NCBI GenBank assembly: GCA_947184155.2
Contig: CAMXCT020001413.1
Location: forward strand, 643,501 to 707,500
Origin: Cladocopium goreaui
Taxonomy: Eukaryota > Sar > Dinophyceae > Suessiales > Symbiodiniaceae
Direction of reading: 5' to 3'
Length of the DNA: 64,000 nt
The first letter of the stretch is position 1. Each line of letters starts with the position of its first letter. Below the pieces are notes generated by a model. The model worked only from the letters and a program-made list of their open reading frames with translations. It did not search any database and was not told the DNA's origin. The position numbers were made by a program, and so were the translations under genes. Below are positions 32,851 to 43,819 of the stretch, one piece after another.

Positions 32851-32999
32851 TCTCCGAGCTTCAGCACAATCATAGGTGGTATTGGGGGGCCAGCCCTGGT
32901 CAAACGTAGAATTCTAGGCGCTATGTATTAGATATCAATTATTAGGCCCCCCCCCCTTGAAATGGTCATGGGTTCATTTCCCGGGTCACCAGAGGCACA

Positions 33000-33345
33000 C
33001 CCTCCATACTCTCCATGAGGAGATGTCCCTGTAGTCCAGCATAATTGGCATGGTTCAGCATCAGGAATGTTTGCTGCAAGGGGTCTCAAAAAGGTGTTTT
33101 TAATAAGCCCCTTTTCGTGCATTATTTCAAACTGCACAAGACACTGCATCATGCTGCCATGCTCTGGATAGAACATCTGATTAATAAACCCTTTGTTGAA
33201 CAGCTGGACGGCGTTCTTATTTATTTTTTTTTCGATGCACCAACACCGGTTTTGCGCGTCAAAGATGATTTTATCCACAGCATGACTGCATGATACCGTG
33301 CCTTGTGCAGCGTGAAATGACGCACGAAAAGGTCTTTATTTACAG
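33000..33345. mobile_element. Fold-back element, copy 1
   Basis: Arms 33111-33167 and 33275-33331 are inverted repeats of 57 bp with about ten mismatches, separated by roughly 107 bp. The left flank (GATGTCCCTGTAGTCCAGCA) and the upstream block at 32850-32945 recur at 35.7-35.8 kb next to copy 2. No ORF; a MITE-like or hairpin-forming element is likely. Confidence 0.75.
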
Positions 33346-33349
33346 AAAA

Positions 33350-35690
33350 GGACGCCAGCAGGGCCCCAATTTACCACGTTTCTAAAAAGGCAGTGTTTTG
33401 AGGTGTGTTACAAAAACGCATTTGGAAGAGAAATATGTTTGCTTTACAGCTTTCTCGTTGAGTATCTAAAAAGGTATCGTTTGTTGTTTTGAACACAAAT
33501 AATTTGATGGATTATATAGAGCGCCTTGGAAAGTCTAAAGCTTCAGAATGCATAGAAAGAAAGTGATTGATCCTAGGGGGTATAAAAAACATATACACAT
33601 AATATTTATTATATTGAAAATAATTATATATAAATATAAATATAAATATATATTTATATAAATATATATTTATATAAATATATATATATATATACACACG
33701 TATATATATATATACACATTTTTTTAAGGAACCTCCCTTAGTCTATAATATATCTACTATATATATATATCTATATTTGTTTTTTGAGACCCTGCTTAGA
33801 CCCAGACCCCCCTCCCCCAGAGCTCCGAGCTCCCTAGACCCAGCTCCAACGGTCTTTACTACGTAGTATGAACAATACCACTCAGTTTGTTTATTCTGAA
33901 AAGAGCGTCATCAGTAAAAGATATAAACTTAACAATTTTGCAGACTCATTACCCTTAGACCCAGCTTGGATGCGATATTTTGATCTTTTTAAAGCTTTCG
34001 ATTTTCTTCACTGCATGGCAAGGACATACTAAGCTTAGAAAAGAAACACACTATGTCTTAGGACCATGTAGTGCCACTACAAGGGCGAGCGCATGATATT
34101 CAAAAGTTGCACAAGAAGAAAACAGGATGGAAAGTAGAACAGTTATACACCCATATATATATATATTTATTGAAGAAAATCATTTAGTTCAAAAACATGC
34201 TACATTTGTCATGGCCATGAAGCTCAATATCTATTTGAATGAGTAATCTTGAATGACCATCTACAGTCATCCCAGGGGAGCAGGCAGCTAGATCATATAT
34301 TTTTCGTGATTTGCGTAGCCAATTTTCTCTCATTGAGGTCTTTGTGCAGTCCATCTCCACACATGGGTCAATTCAAGCTCGATTTCAAATAGAGCCAACA
34401 ATAGTGCTACAACATTCAAATCTACAAACAAGCTTGCAACGTATGACATGGCGCAATGCAGTGATTACTTCTATTTGGTTATTTGCAAGGTAATTCAAGA
34501 GATAGTTAGGATCACCCTTGCTGCAGTATCTTAATCTGCTGATAATATCTTTCGAAAAATGCGGAAAAAAGTAGGCATGCGGCATACCCTTGAAGATGTT
34601 TGCTTTATTCACAAATTTTGATTGCAGGATTTTCTGTCCATATTATTTCCATACTGTTTTCATATTTGTTGAAAAATGCATAGTGTAGCATGAAAAGAGC
34701 ATGATACAACTCACCACTCTGCAAAGGTCTTGCCAGTGAAGAACATGTCATGTGCAATTTCTGTAACACAATGGTGAGTCATGTATATGTATGCTATCTG
34801 CTTGTGTACCCAGCGCAGCTTGTAAGTGACACTGTTTGCAAAGTTTCCTGTTTGCCCGCATTGTTGGCTTACCAAGATTGTTTCTAAGCATTCTTATATA
34901 TTCCATGCGCGCTATATAAAAGTTGAAAAATGAGTTTGCACTGTACATATGTGAGAAGAGTGATTTGCTCCATGCCTTTTCATGATCACTATTGGTTTGT
35001 GATGAAGCTTGCGCTTTATTGCAAGACTTGAAAGAGCCATTGAAATCTGTTCACATTTGGGTTAATCTTGGGACAAAACTTGAGTCCTGTAAGGTTTCAA
35101 ACCTTGATATACCCTTTGCAAGTACAATTGCCTGCATTTCTCATGGTGTTGCTGGCTGTACTTTAGTTTGTTTCTGGTAGAAACCACCAAATCGAAGCAA
35201 TAGTAATACAGTTGCATGAACAAATTTGTATGGTGATGTCAAACGGGCACTTGTTCAACATGGACTATGAGATTTGCTTAGCTTTTCTCATCGACCATTT
35301 TTGGGTATTGTAACATGTGTATATATATACATACATGTTACATGTTCATGCGATGATACACACATTGAATTTGCTACTTGCCATTGGTGTATTTATAATC
35401 TGTTCATGCAAAGAATAAATAATGTAGAACTAAGGGTATGGGCCCTATCTCCAACTCTACTATGCTATTCTATATGAACTTTCCAGAACCAAATGAAATA
35501 TACAATAGGTAACAATGCAACAGCAACAAAGCAATATAAGCAACATAGAGTAAATCAGTAACAAAACATATCAGTAGAAATAAGCACAGTTTATCAAAAA
35601 AACATCACAAAACACTGTAAAAATGGGGCCCTGGTGGCGTCCCTCTCTCTTTATTTTTCCCACTTTTTAACCGTCAGCTTACCGAAGTTC
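33350..35690. other. AT-rich DNA without recognised genes
   Basis: Contains TATAAATA runs (33600-33780). I see no gene; frames are short. Composition differs from the GC-richer neighbours on both sides. Confidence 0.5.
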
Positions 35691-36035
35691 TCCGTGCTTC
35701 AGCACAATCATAGGGGGTATTGGCGGGCTAGTTCGCGCAAAACGTAGAATTCTAGGCGTTATGTCTTAGATTTCAGTTATAAAGCGGGGGGAGATGTCCC
35801 TGTAGTCCAGCATAATTGGCATGTTTCACTTCAGCCTCAGTAACAGTTGCTGCAAGAAGTCTTAAAACGAGGTTTTTAATGAAGCCCTTTTCGTGCATCA
35901 TTTCACGCTGCACAAGACGCTGTATCATGCTGTCATGCTCTGGTGTTTTAAATAAGATGTTCTATCCAGAGCATGACTGCATGTTACAGTGTCTTGTGCA
36001 GCGTGAAATGATGCACGAAAAGAGGTTTATTTAAA
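35691..36035. mobile_element. Fold-back element, copy 2
   Basis: Arms 35887-35943 and 35966-36022 are 57-bp inverted repeats with only three mismatches and a 22-bp loop, so an RNA or single strand from here would form a long hairpin. The flanking order GCTTCAGCACAATCATAG, GATGTCCCTGTAGTCCAGCA, left arm, right arm repeats copy 1. Confidence 0.8.
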
Positions 36036-36054
36036 AGCTCCTTTTTTAGATTTG

Positions 36055-36885
36055 TCCAAATCCCAAAATCCATCTCCAAAAGGCTCCTGGCCACGATTTT
36101 GCCCAAAATGGCCATTTCCAGCTTCCTATGTCAGCAGTTTAATGGCCAGCTGGAGCCTGCCCAAATGCCAAAATCCAGCTCCAAAAGGCTCCTGCCAGGA
36201 TTTGGCCCAAAATTGCCGTTTTTAGTCTTTCCTATGTCAGCGGTTTAATAACCAGCTGCGCCAGCTGGGGCCTGCCCAAACCCAGCGGCCGTTTCTAGTT
36301 TTTCCTATGTCAGCTTGCGCAAATGCCAAAATCCAGCTCCAAAAGGTTCCTGGCCAGGATTTGGCCCAAAATGGGTGGGGCCTGCCCAAATCTAGTTCCA
36401 ACAGGCTCCTGGCCACGATTTTGCCCAACATGGCCGTTTCCACCCTTTCCTATGTCAGCGGTCCAATAACCATCTCAACCTTGCCCGCGAAAATCTAGCT
36501 CCAAAAGGCTCCTGGCCAGGGTTTGGCCCAAAATGGCCGTTTCCAGTCTTTCCTATGCCAGCGGTCTTATAACCATCTGGAGCCTGCCCAAATGCCAAAA
36601 TCCAGCTCCAAAAGGCTCGTGGCCACGATTTTGCCCAACATGGCCGTTGCCAGCTTTTCCTATGTTAGCGGTCAAATAACCATCTGGAGCCTGTTGAGAT
36701 GCCAAAATCCAGCTTCAAAAGCTTCCTGGCCAGGATTTGGCCCAAAATGGCCGTTTCCATTCTTTTTTTTTGGTCAGCAGCTTAATAGCCAGGTGGAGCC
36801 TACCCAAATGCCAAAATCCAGCTCTAAAACGCTCCAGGCCAGGATTTGGCCCAAAATGGCCGTTTCCAGTTTTTCCCGAGAGCGT
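36055..36885. repeat. Tandem repeat of about 107 bp, eight copies
   Basis: Units contain CCAAAATCCAGCTCCAAAAG, GGCTCCTGGCCAGGATTTGG, AAAATGGCCGTTTCCAG and CCTATGTCAGCGG. Copies are variable in length and some are partly deleted. A lone fragment reappears at 39650-39722. Confidence 0.85.
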
Positions 36886-36924
36886 CTGAGCGCAGGGTTC
36901 TTCCAATAGTGGGGGTCTGTAAAA

Positions 36925-37380
36925 CATCTTCTCATCTTCACATCTTCTCATCTTCACATCTTCTTATCCTCACATCTTCTCCTCATCCCTCATCTTCTCA
37001 TCTTCACATCTTCTCATCTTCACATCTTCTCATCTTCACACCTTCTCATCTTCACATCTTCTCATCTTCACATCTTCTCATCTTCACATCTTCTCATCTC
37101 CACCTCTTCTCATCTCCACATTTTCTCATCTTCACATCTTCTAATCTTCACATCTGCTCATCTTCACATCTTCTCACATCTTCTCACATCTTCTCACATC
37201 TTCTCACATCTTCTCACATCTTCTCACACCTCCACTCACATCTTCTCACATCTTCTCACATCTTCTCACATCTTCTCATCTTCACATCTTCTCATCTCAC
37301 ATCTTCTCCTCTTGCCCTCTTGCCCTCTTGCCCTCTTGCCCTCTTGTCCTCTTGCCCTCTTGCCCTCTTGCCCTCTCCTT
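36925..37380. repeat. CATCTTCTCATCTTCA and TTGCCCTC minisatellites
   Basis: Words of 8-17 bp (CATCTTCTCATCTTCA, then CACATCTTCT) change at 37315 into about nine CTTGCCCTC units. Open frames here are repeat artefacts. Confidence 0.95.
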
Positions 37381-37440
37381 CTTTTCTATTTCTCTTTTGA
37401 AGGCGGGAGCAGGGGCAGTGCCAACGAGACGGCACGAAAC

Positions 37441-37944
37441 GCAACCCTTTCGCACGAAATGAGGGTCGAGCGTCAAAAACTGAAGTAAAATTGCGATTTT
37501 ACTTGTCCCGGAGCAACCCTTTCGCACGAAATGAGGGTCGATCGTCAAAAACTGAAGTAAAATTGCGATTTTACTTGTCCCGGAGCAACCCTTTCGCACG
37601 AAATGAGGGTCGATCGTCAAAAACTGAAGTAAAAGTGCGATTTTCCTTGTCCTGGAGCAACCCTTTCGCACGAAATGAGGGTCGATCGTCAAAAACTGAA
37701 GTAAAATTGCGATTTTACTTGTCCCGGAGCAACCCTTTCGCACGACATGAGGGTCGATCGTCAAAAACTGAAGTAAAATTGCGATTTTACTTGTCCTGGA
37801 GCAACCCTTTCGCACGAAATGAGGGTCGATCGCCAAAAACTGAAGTAAAATTGCGATTTTACTTGTGCTGGAGCAACCCTTTCGCACGACATGAGGGTCG
37901 ATCGTCAAAAACTGAGGTAAAATTGCGATTTTACTTGTGCCGGA
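37441..37944. repeat. 72-bp satellite, exactly seven copies
   Basis: Seven units of 72 bp with no length change (504 bp). Each contains GCACGAAATGAGGGTCGATC and a perfect hairpin GTAAAAT-TGCG-ATTTTAC. Seventy-two is divisible by three, so frames of 177 and 247 codons stay open on the two strands. A few positions vary (AAATG/ACATG, TGAAG/TGAGG, CCCGG/CCTGG/GCTGG). Confidence 0.95.
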
Positions 37945-37947
37945 CTT

Positions 37948-39590
37948 GTCTGTGTGTAAAAGCGCCTGTGTGTAAAAAGCGTCTGTGTGTAAAAGCGTCT
38001 GTGTGTAAAAGCGTCTGTGTGTAAAAGCGTCTGTGTGCAAAAGCGTCTGTGTGTAAAAGCGTCTGTGTGTAAAAGCTTCTGTGTGTCAAAGCGTTTGTGT
38101 GTAAAAAGCGTCTGTGTGTAAAAGCGTCTGTGTGTAAAAGCGTCTGTGTGTAAAAGTGTTTGTGTGTAAAAGTGTTTGTGTGTAAAAGTGTTTGTGTGTA
38201 AAAGCGTCTGTGTGCAAAAGCGTCTGTGTGCAAAAGCTTGTGTGTGTAAAAGCCTCTGTGTGTAAAAGCGTCTGTGTGTAAAAGCGTCTGTGTGTAAAAG
38301 CGTCTGTGTGTAAAAGCGTCTGTGTGTAAAAGCGTCTGTGTGTAAAAGCGTCTGTGTGTAAAAGTGTCTGTGTGTAAAAGCGTCTGTGTGTAAAAGCTTC
38401 TGTGTGTAAAAGCCCCTGTGTGTAGAAAGCGTCTGTGTGTAAAAGCGTCTGTGTGTAAAAGCGTCTGTGTGTAAAAGCGTCTGTGTGTAAAAGCGTCTGT
38501 GTGAAAAAGACTGTGTGCAAAAGCGTCTGTGTGTAAAAGCGTCTGTGTGTCAAAGCGTCTGTGTGTAAAAGCGTCTGTGTGTAAAAGCGTCTGTGTGTAA
38601 AAGGGTCTGTGTGTAAATGTGTTTGTGTGTCAAAGCGTCTGTGTGTAAAAAGCGTCTGTGTGTAAAAAGCGTCTGTGTGTAAAAGCGTCTGTGTGTAAAA
38701 GCGTCTGTGTGTAAAAGTGTCTGTGTGTAAAAGCGTCTGTGTGTAAAAGCTTCTGTGTGTAAAAGCTTCTGTGTGTGTAAAAGTCTCTGTGTGTAAAAAG
38801 CGTCTGTGTGTAAAAGCGTCTGTGTGTAAAAGCGTCTGTGTGTAAAAGCCCCTGTGTGTAAAAGCGTCTGTGTGTAAAAGAAAAAAAAGTGTTTGTGTGT
38901 AAAAGCGTGGTGTAAAAGCGTCTGTGTGTAAAAGCGTCTGTGTGTAAAAGCTCTGTGTGTAAAAGCCCCTGTGTGTAAAAGGTCTGTGTGTAAAAGCGTC
39001 TGTGTGTAAAAGCTTCTGTGTGTAAAAGCCCCTGTGTGTAAAAAGCGTCTGTGTGTAAAAGCGTCTGTGTGTAAAAGCGTCTGTGTGTAAAAGCTGTGTG
39101 TAAAAGCTGTGTGTAAAAGCTCTGTGTGTAAAAGCGTGTGTGTGTAAAGTCTCTGTGTGTAAAAAGCGTCTGTGTGTAAAAGCGTCTGTGTGTAAAAGTC
39201 TGTGTGTAAAAGCGTCTGTGTGTAAAAGCCTCTGTGTGTAAAAGGGTCTGTGTGTAAATGTGTTTGTGTGTCAAGCGTCTGTGTGTAAAAGCGTCTGTGT
39301 GTAAAAGCGTCTGTGTGTAAAAGTGTCTGTGTGTAAAAGCGTCTGTGTGTAAAAGCTTCTGTGTGTAAAAGCGTCTGTGTGTGTAAAAGTCTCTGTGTGT
39401 AAAAAGCGTCTGTGTGTAAAAGCGTCTGTGTGTAAAAGCTTCTGTGTGTAAAAGCGCCTGTGTGTAAAAGTCTCTGTGTGTAACAGCGTCTGTGTGTAAA
39501 AGGGTCTGTGTCTAAAAGCGTCTGTGTGTAAAAGCTTCTGTGTGTAAAAGCGTCTGTGTGTAAAAGAGCCTGTGTGTAAAAAGCGTGTCT
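37948..39590. repeat. 16-bp minisatellite (GTGTGTAAAAGCGTCT)
   Basis: About one hundred units of 16 bp with occasional indels. It is the reverse complement of the satellite at 2.2-2.7 kb. The minus strand has no stop in any phase of the unit, giving frames up to 452 codons (FTHRR, FYTQTL and LHTDA cycling). The plus strand has TAA in each unit. Confidence 0.95.
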
Positions 39591-39649
39591 CCATACTAAC
39601 AACAGAAGACTCTGCTCCTCTACGCTCTCGGGCCATCCGTCGTCTAGTT

Positions 39650-39725
39650 TTTTTGTCAGCAGTCTTATAGCCAGGTGGAGCCTGCCCAAATGCCAAAATC
39701 TAGCTACAAAACGCTCCTGGCCCGT
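39650..39725. repeat. Solo copy of the 107-bp repeat
   Basis: Matches GTCAGCAG, ATAGCCAGGTGGAGCCTGCC, CCAAATGCCAAAATC and GCTCCTGGCC of the array at 36.06-36.88 kb, in the same orientation. It lies between two different satellites. Confidence 0.8.
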
Positions 39726-39727
39726 GA

Positions 39728-40560
39728 CGCCGCGGCACTTTGCGTGGCAGGCGTGGCACTTGGTGACATCCACCTTCGTTTCACGTTGCAGGCGTGGCAC
39801 AATCTCACATCCAAGGTCGTTTTGCGTGGCAAGCGTGGCGCTCATGGCACTGGGTGGCGCCCTTGGGCCCGGTTTAGTCGCGCGTAGTCGCGCGTGGCGC
39901 CGCGGCACTTTGCGTGGCAGGCGTGGCGCTTGGTGACATCCACCTTCGTTTCACGTGGCAGGCGTGGCGCAATCTCACATCCACGTCGTTTTGCGTGGCA
40001 GGCGTGGCGCTCATGGCACTGGGTGGCGCCCTTGGGCCCGGTTTAGTCGCGCGTAGTCGCGCGTGACGCCGCGGCACTTTGCGTGGCAGGCGTGGCACTT
40101 GGTGACATCCGCCTTCGTTTCACGTGGCAGGCGTGGCACAATCTCACACCCACGGTCGTTTTGCGTGGGAGGCGTGGCGCTCATGGCACTGGGTGGCGCC
40201 CTTGGGCCCGGTTTAGTCGCGCGTAGTGACGCCGCGGCACTTTGCGTGGCAGGCGTGGCACTTGGTGAAATCCACCTTCGTTTCACGTGGCAGGCGTGGC
40301 GCACTCTCACATCCACGGTCGTTTTGCCTGGCAGGCGTGGCACTCATGGCACGGTCGTTTTGCGTGGCAGGCGTGGCACTCATGCCCTTGGGCCCGGTTT
40401 AGTCGCGCGTAGTCGCGCGTGACGCCGCGGCACTTTGCGTGGCAGGCGTGGCACTTGGTGACATCCACCTTCGTTTCACGTGGCAGGCGTGGCGCAATCT
40501 CACATCCACGGTCGTTTTGCGTGGCAGGCGTGGCACTCATGGCAATGGGTGGCGCCCTTG
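39728..40560. repeat. Array of about 170-bp units, five copies
   Basis: Units start at GCCGCGGCACTTTGCGTGGC near 39728, 39899, 40068, 40231 and 40424 (spacing 163-193). Each contains the GTGGCAGGCGTGGC core three times, and CTTGGGCCCGG with a GTCGCGCGTA dimer. Frames on both strands stay open because of the composition. Confidence 0.9.
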
Positions 40561-40969
40561 GTCCTGTGTGTTTCTGAAATTTGTCGTTGGTTGATATACG
40601 TCATATAACCATGGTGCTTGCCACTGTGACTGTGTCGTGACTTGACAGGCATGCGCTCTGTACTTGTCTTCCATAGTTGCATTGACAACCAGCTACATTC
40701 GTGTTCTACTTTTGCGGCCAGGTACCTTTCCTCTATGTCATCATCGTCGGATTCGTGGCTGTAGAACAGGCGCGGCTGTCACGTAGCACATCTCGTTGCA
40801 CCACATGGAGCACAGAAGATCATGGAACACCTCATTCAGCCCATTCCAGGTCCGCAGTGCTGCCGCATGCAGAGCAGATGACATTGCAGCGCTGGCAAAA
40901 AAATGTCTGCACTGTCGCGCACTCACGTCACTTTCACACACACCATCTTTCACGCGCAGCTTTGTCACA

Positions 40970-41175
40970 CGCATACATACATACATGCACACATACATAC
41001 ATGCATGCATGCATGCATACATGCATACATACATGCATACATGCATACATACATGCACACATACATACATACAGACAGACAGACAGACAGACAGACATAC
41101 ATACATACAGACACACACACACATACATACATACATACGTACGCACGTACGTACGTACGTACGTACGTACATGCA
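40970..41175. repeat. ACAT/ACAG/ACGT microsatellite
   Basis: Tetranucleotide runs: CATA/CATG, then ACAG, then ACGT near 41143-41170. Not coding. Confidence 0.95.
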
Positions 41176-41316
41176 TACTATCTTTTCACATACTTTCACA
41201 CACAGTCTTTCACCACCTCCTTTGTCTTTCCTTCCTTCCCCGTCCCCGCTACAACCTTTGAAACTCAGTATTGGAAGAAGTTGACTTGTGGGGTTATCCG
41301 GTCCTTTAATTGGAGT

Positions 41317-41410
41317 GTTTTTGCACGTAAGATGCATTCCACATCAGAATGCGCAATGATAGTTCTGAGCAAAAGTAAGAGTGTGTGTGTGTGTGAGTGT
41401 TTGTGTGTGT
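41317..41410. repeat. Dispersed repeat shared with 19731-19800, with GT run
   Basis: Carries GTGTTTTTGCACGTAAGATG, GCATTCCACATCAG and TTCTGAGCAAAA, then a GTGT run, in the same order as near 19.73 kb. Confidence 0.6.
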
Positions 41411-41414
41411 GTTT

Positions 41415-42257
41415 TGTGTTTGTTTCGTTATGTTATATAATGTCATATATTTCTTTTTCATTTCCGCACATTATGAAAGTGTAGTAGTGAAATGGGTCAG
41501 CTTGTCGCGTATGTCGTGTCATTCCCACCATCCAGGAAACTGTATGCAGAATGATTCCTGAAATCGGACCCAAATTGTTGTGCCAAACCCAAATTAGTGA
41601 GCCTTCCCACGCCAGGTGAAAATGAGACACGAAGGCTTTGAGCCAAGGCAAGATAGCTTGAATATCGTTTAAATTTGTATAAACTTCGACTTCCCATGCC
41701 ACTCGTGGAAATAAGGGACCAAATTTGGTGTTGTGGAGAGAAAGGTTCAGGACTGTCTTTGTGAGGCACAGGTCTTTTGTCAGTTCGACCAAATCCAAAA
41801 GGCAACGTTGTATAAGTGTGGAGCATGCACAACAGTTTTGGACACAAGAGTTCCGTATAGTTTTGTGATGTCTGGTGTATTTTTTTCTATATTTTTTCCA
41901 CTCGTTTGTGCCGCTCTCTTTGCTGCCTTGGCTCAAAGACACAACTTGCCCTCTTGAGCCGGGGGCAACTGTGTGGTGCAGTGCCTGGGCGAGAAGGATT
42001 TGATCGCCTGGTCAATGAGGGCAAGCACTTGGACCTTGGGTTCAAGATTCAATGAGGGAATCAAAGGATTCAAAACATTTGGTGAAATTCAAAACAAAGG
42101 ATTGAAAGAGAAATTCAATCTTTTTGCAAAAGGCCGACGGCCGATTTCTGTGACAAGCTCACAGAGATCAGTCAGTGGGTGCTTGGCAAAAGCACGCCAC
42201 TCATCATGGCCCTCCCGGGCTTCGGGTCTCAGCATGCGTGGGTCTATGGTGCCTGGC
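41415..42257. other. Unassigned DNA upstream of the hydroxylase gene
   Basis: No domain recognised. An open frame runs from 41973 in phase with the gene below. I do not include it because the family has no matching N-terminal extension, though a transit peptide or a further exon is possible. Confidence 0.4.
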
Positions 42258-43817
42258 ATGTCCGGCTTTAGGGGGCCACCTTTCGTTGGTGCAACACGTG
42301 GTATGAGGATCCTCGTGGCCACCCCGGTCAATGAAGGGAAGCAGGTTGACATGGAGTTTGCCGATGGCACTGCATATCGTTGCTTGACTTGAAATGAGAT
42401 GAATTGAGATCAATTGGAAGTACATTTTTGGTAAACTTACAGTTTTAAGATGGTTCAACGTTTCCTGTAATTTTGCGTGGTCCATTCAAATCTGTTGCGC
42501 GAGAGTTCTATGATGCTTGCAGAAATTCTCCAGCCAGGCTTTCACACAGCGTGGATCAAAGACTCCCATCCAAATCTTACGGGCAATGACTATTACAGAA
42601 AGTCTGCCCAGACACTTTTTGAAAGCGATCAGTACACCGCAGACACAGTCAAGACTGCTTCTGATGGTTCTCTCATTGCAGTGAACTTCAAGAATCACTT
42701 GGACGAAAATGCAGTGACCGAGGAGTACCCATCAGCCTGGCTGCATGCATTTGCACCCTATGTTGGAAGCCCCCTCAACCAGAAGGCCAAGCCAAGGATC
42801 AATGGTTCTGGGCTGCCTGGTACTGGATCATTGCTGGACGACCTGTACAAAAACAGGAAGCCCTGGGATTCCAGTCTCGTGATGCCAAGATTCAACGGGC
42901 AGGAAGTGCTCTACGATGAAAACAAACAGATTGAATTCTTGGAAGCGATGATGGATCCAGGTGTGGCAGTGGTCACAGATGTTGGCAAGCCCAAAAGCTT
43001 GGAGCACTCGGATTGTGGTCAACCTTTGGAGGACTTCATGTTTGACATCCTTGGGAGGGCAAATCAGCATCCAGTGCGTGCTACTCGCTTTGGTGTGATT
43101 CACACAGAAGCTCGTGCTGCAGAAGCTGGCTCAGACTATGATGTCAAGAACCCACTTTCCATGCACACAGATCACTCCGTGTACCACGGTACACCTGGCT
43201 ACTTGCAGTTCATGTATCAGGCCCGTGGCTCGGTGACATCCAAAGTCTGTGATGGCCTGGCTTTGGCAGAATATCTTCGGGAGCATTATCCAAAGGACTT
43301 TGAGATGCTTTCCCGAATCAATGTCACTCACTCTTCGAGAAACAGTATCTACGCCAAGGATGGACAGTACCGCAGAGAATCACATGCAGAGGGCTTCTGC
43401 TTTGAACTGGTGCACACACACCCAGTCTTCACCCTCGACGAAGATGGCAGCGTGCTCAAGGTTGTGCAGTCCGAGACAAAACGTGGCATCTCTGCCCTTC
43501 CTTTTGAAGCCTATGAGCCGTACATGAATGCCTACAAGAGATGGATGTCTTTGTGCGAGGAACCCCGATTCAAGTGTGCCTTCGAGTGGCCGGAGCATTC
43601 CATGGTTGTGATGAACAACTGGAGGGTCTTGCATGGCCGCGCGGAGGTGTCTGCCGGAATGCCCAGAACTATGGTTTTTGCCTATGTGATGAAGACCATC
43701 TATGAGAACCGCCATCGGCTCTTGAAGCAACGGCAGGCTGAGCAGAAGAAACCTGAGCTGAACCAAAGGTGGCTAACCCGCCTACCGAATCAGGTTCTGA
43801 CCTCCTTGGTGGATTGA
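42258..43817 (+). CDS. Gamma-butyrobetaine/trimethyllysine hydroxylase-like oxygenase
   Basis: Exon 1 (42258-42378) gives MRILVATPVNEGKQVDMEF and DGTAYR. A 159-nt GT-AG intron (42379-42537) joins in phase to FHTAWIKDSHP, restoring the family's DG...F..xWLRDN entry strand. The spliced protein is about 466 residues, somewhat longer than the family's usual 390-420. Iron ligands are His250 and Asp252 (SMHTDHSVYHGTPG) and His406 in NNWRVLHGRAE; Arg417 (MPRTMVFAYV) should bind 2-oxoglutarate. The family hydroxylates trimethylammonium compounds in carnitine synthesis. The N-terminal subdomain lacks the three cysteines that hold zinc in the animal enzymes; only a single candidate His (KNHLDEN) remains. 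Substrate is therefore uncertain. Alternative in-frame starts exist at 42234 and upstream. Confidence 0.85.
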
Positions 43818-43819
43818 TT

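Noticed and set aside
37948-39590. CRISPR-like array
   Set aside because: Contiguous 16-bp units with no unique spacers, in a eukaryotic context.
37297-39908. Minus-strand frames of 247 and 452 codons
   Set aside because: They follow the 72-bp and 16-bp satellite periods and change meaning at each satellite boundary.
41925-41940. CCTTGGCTCAAAG as a relict dinoflagellate spliced-leader sequence upstream of the hydroxylase gene
   Set aside because: Only about ten bases fit and the diagnostic 5' part is missing; chance is likely.
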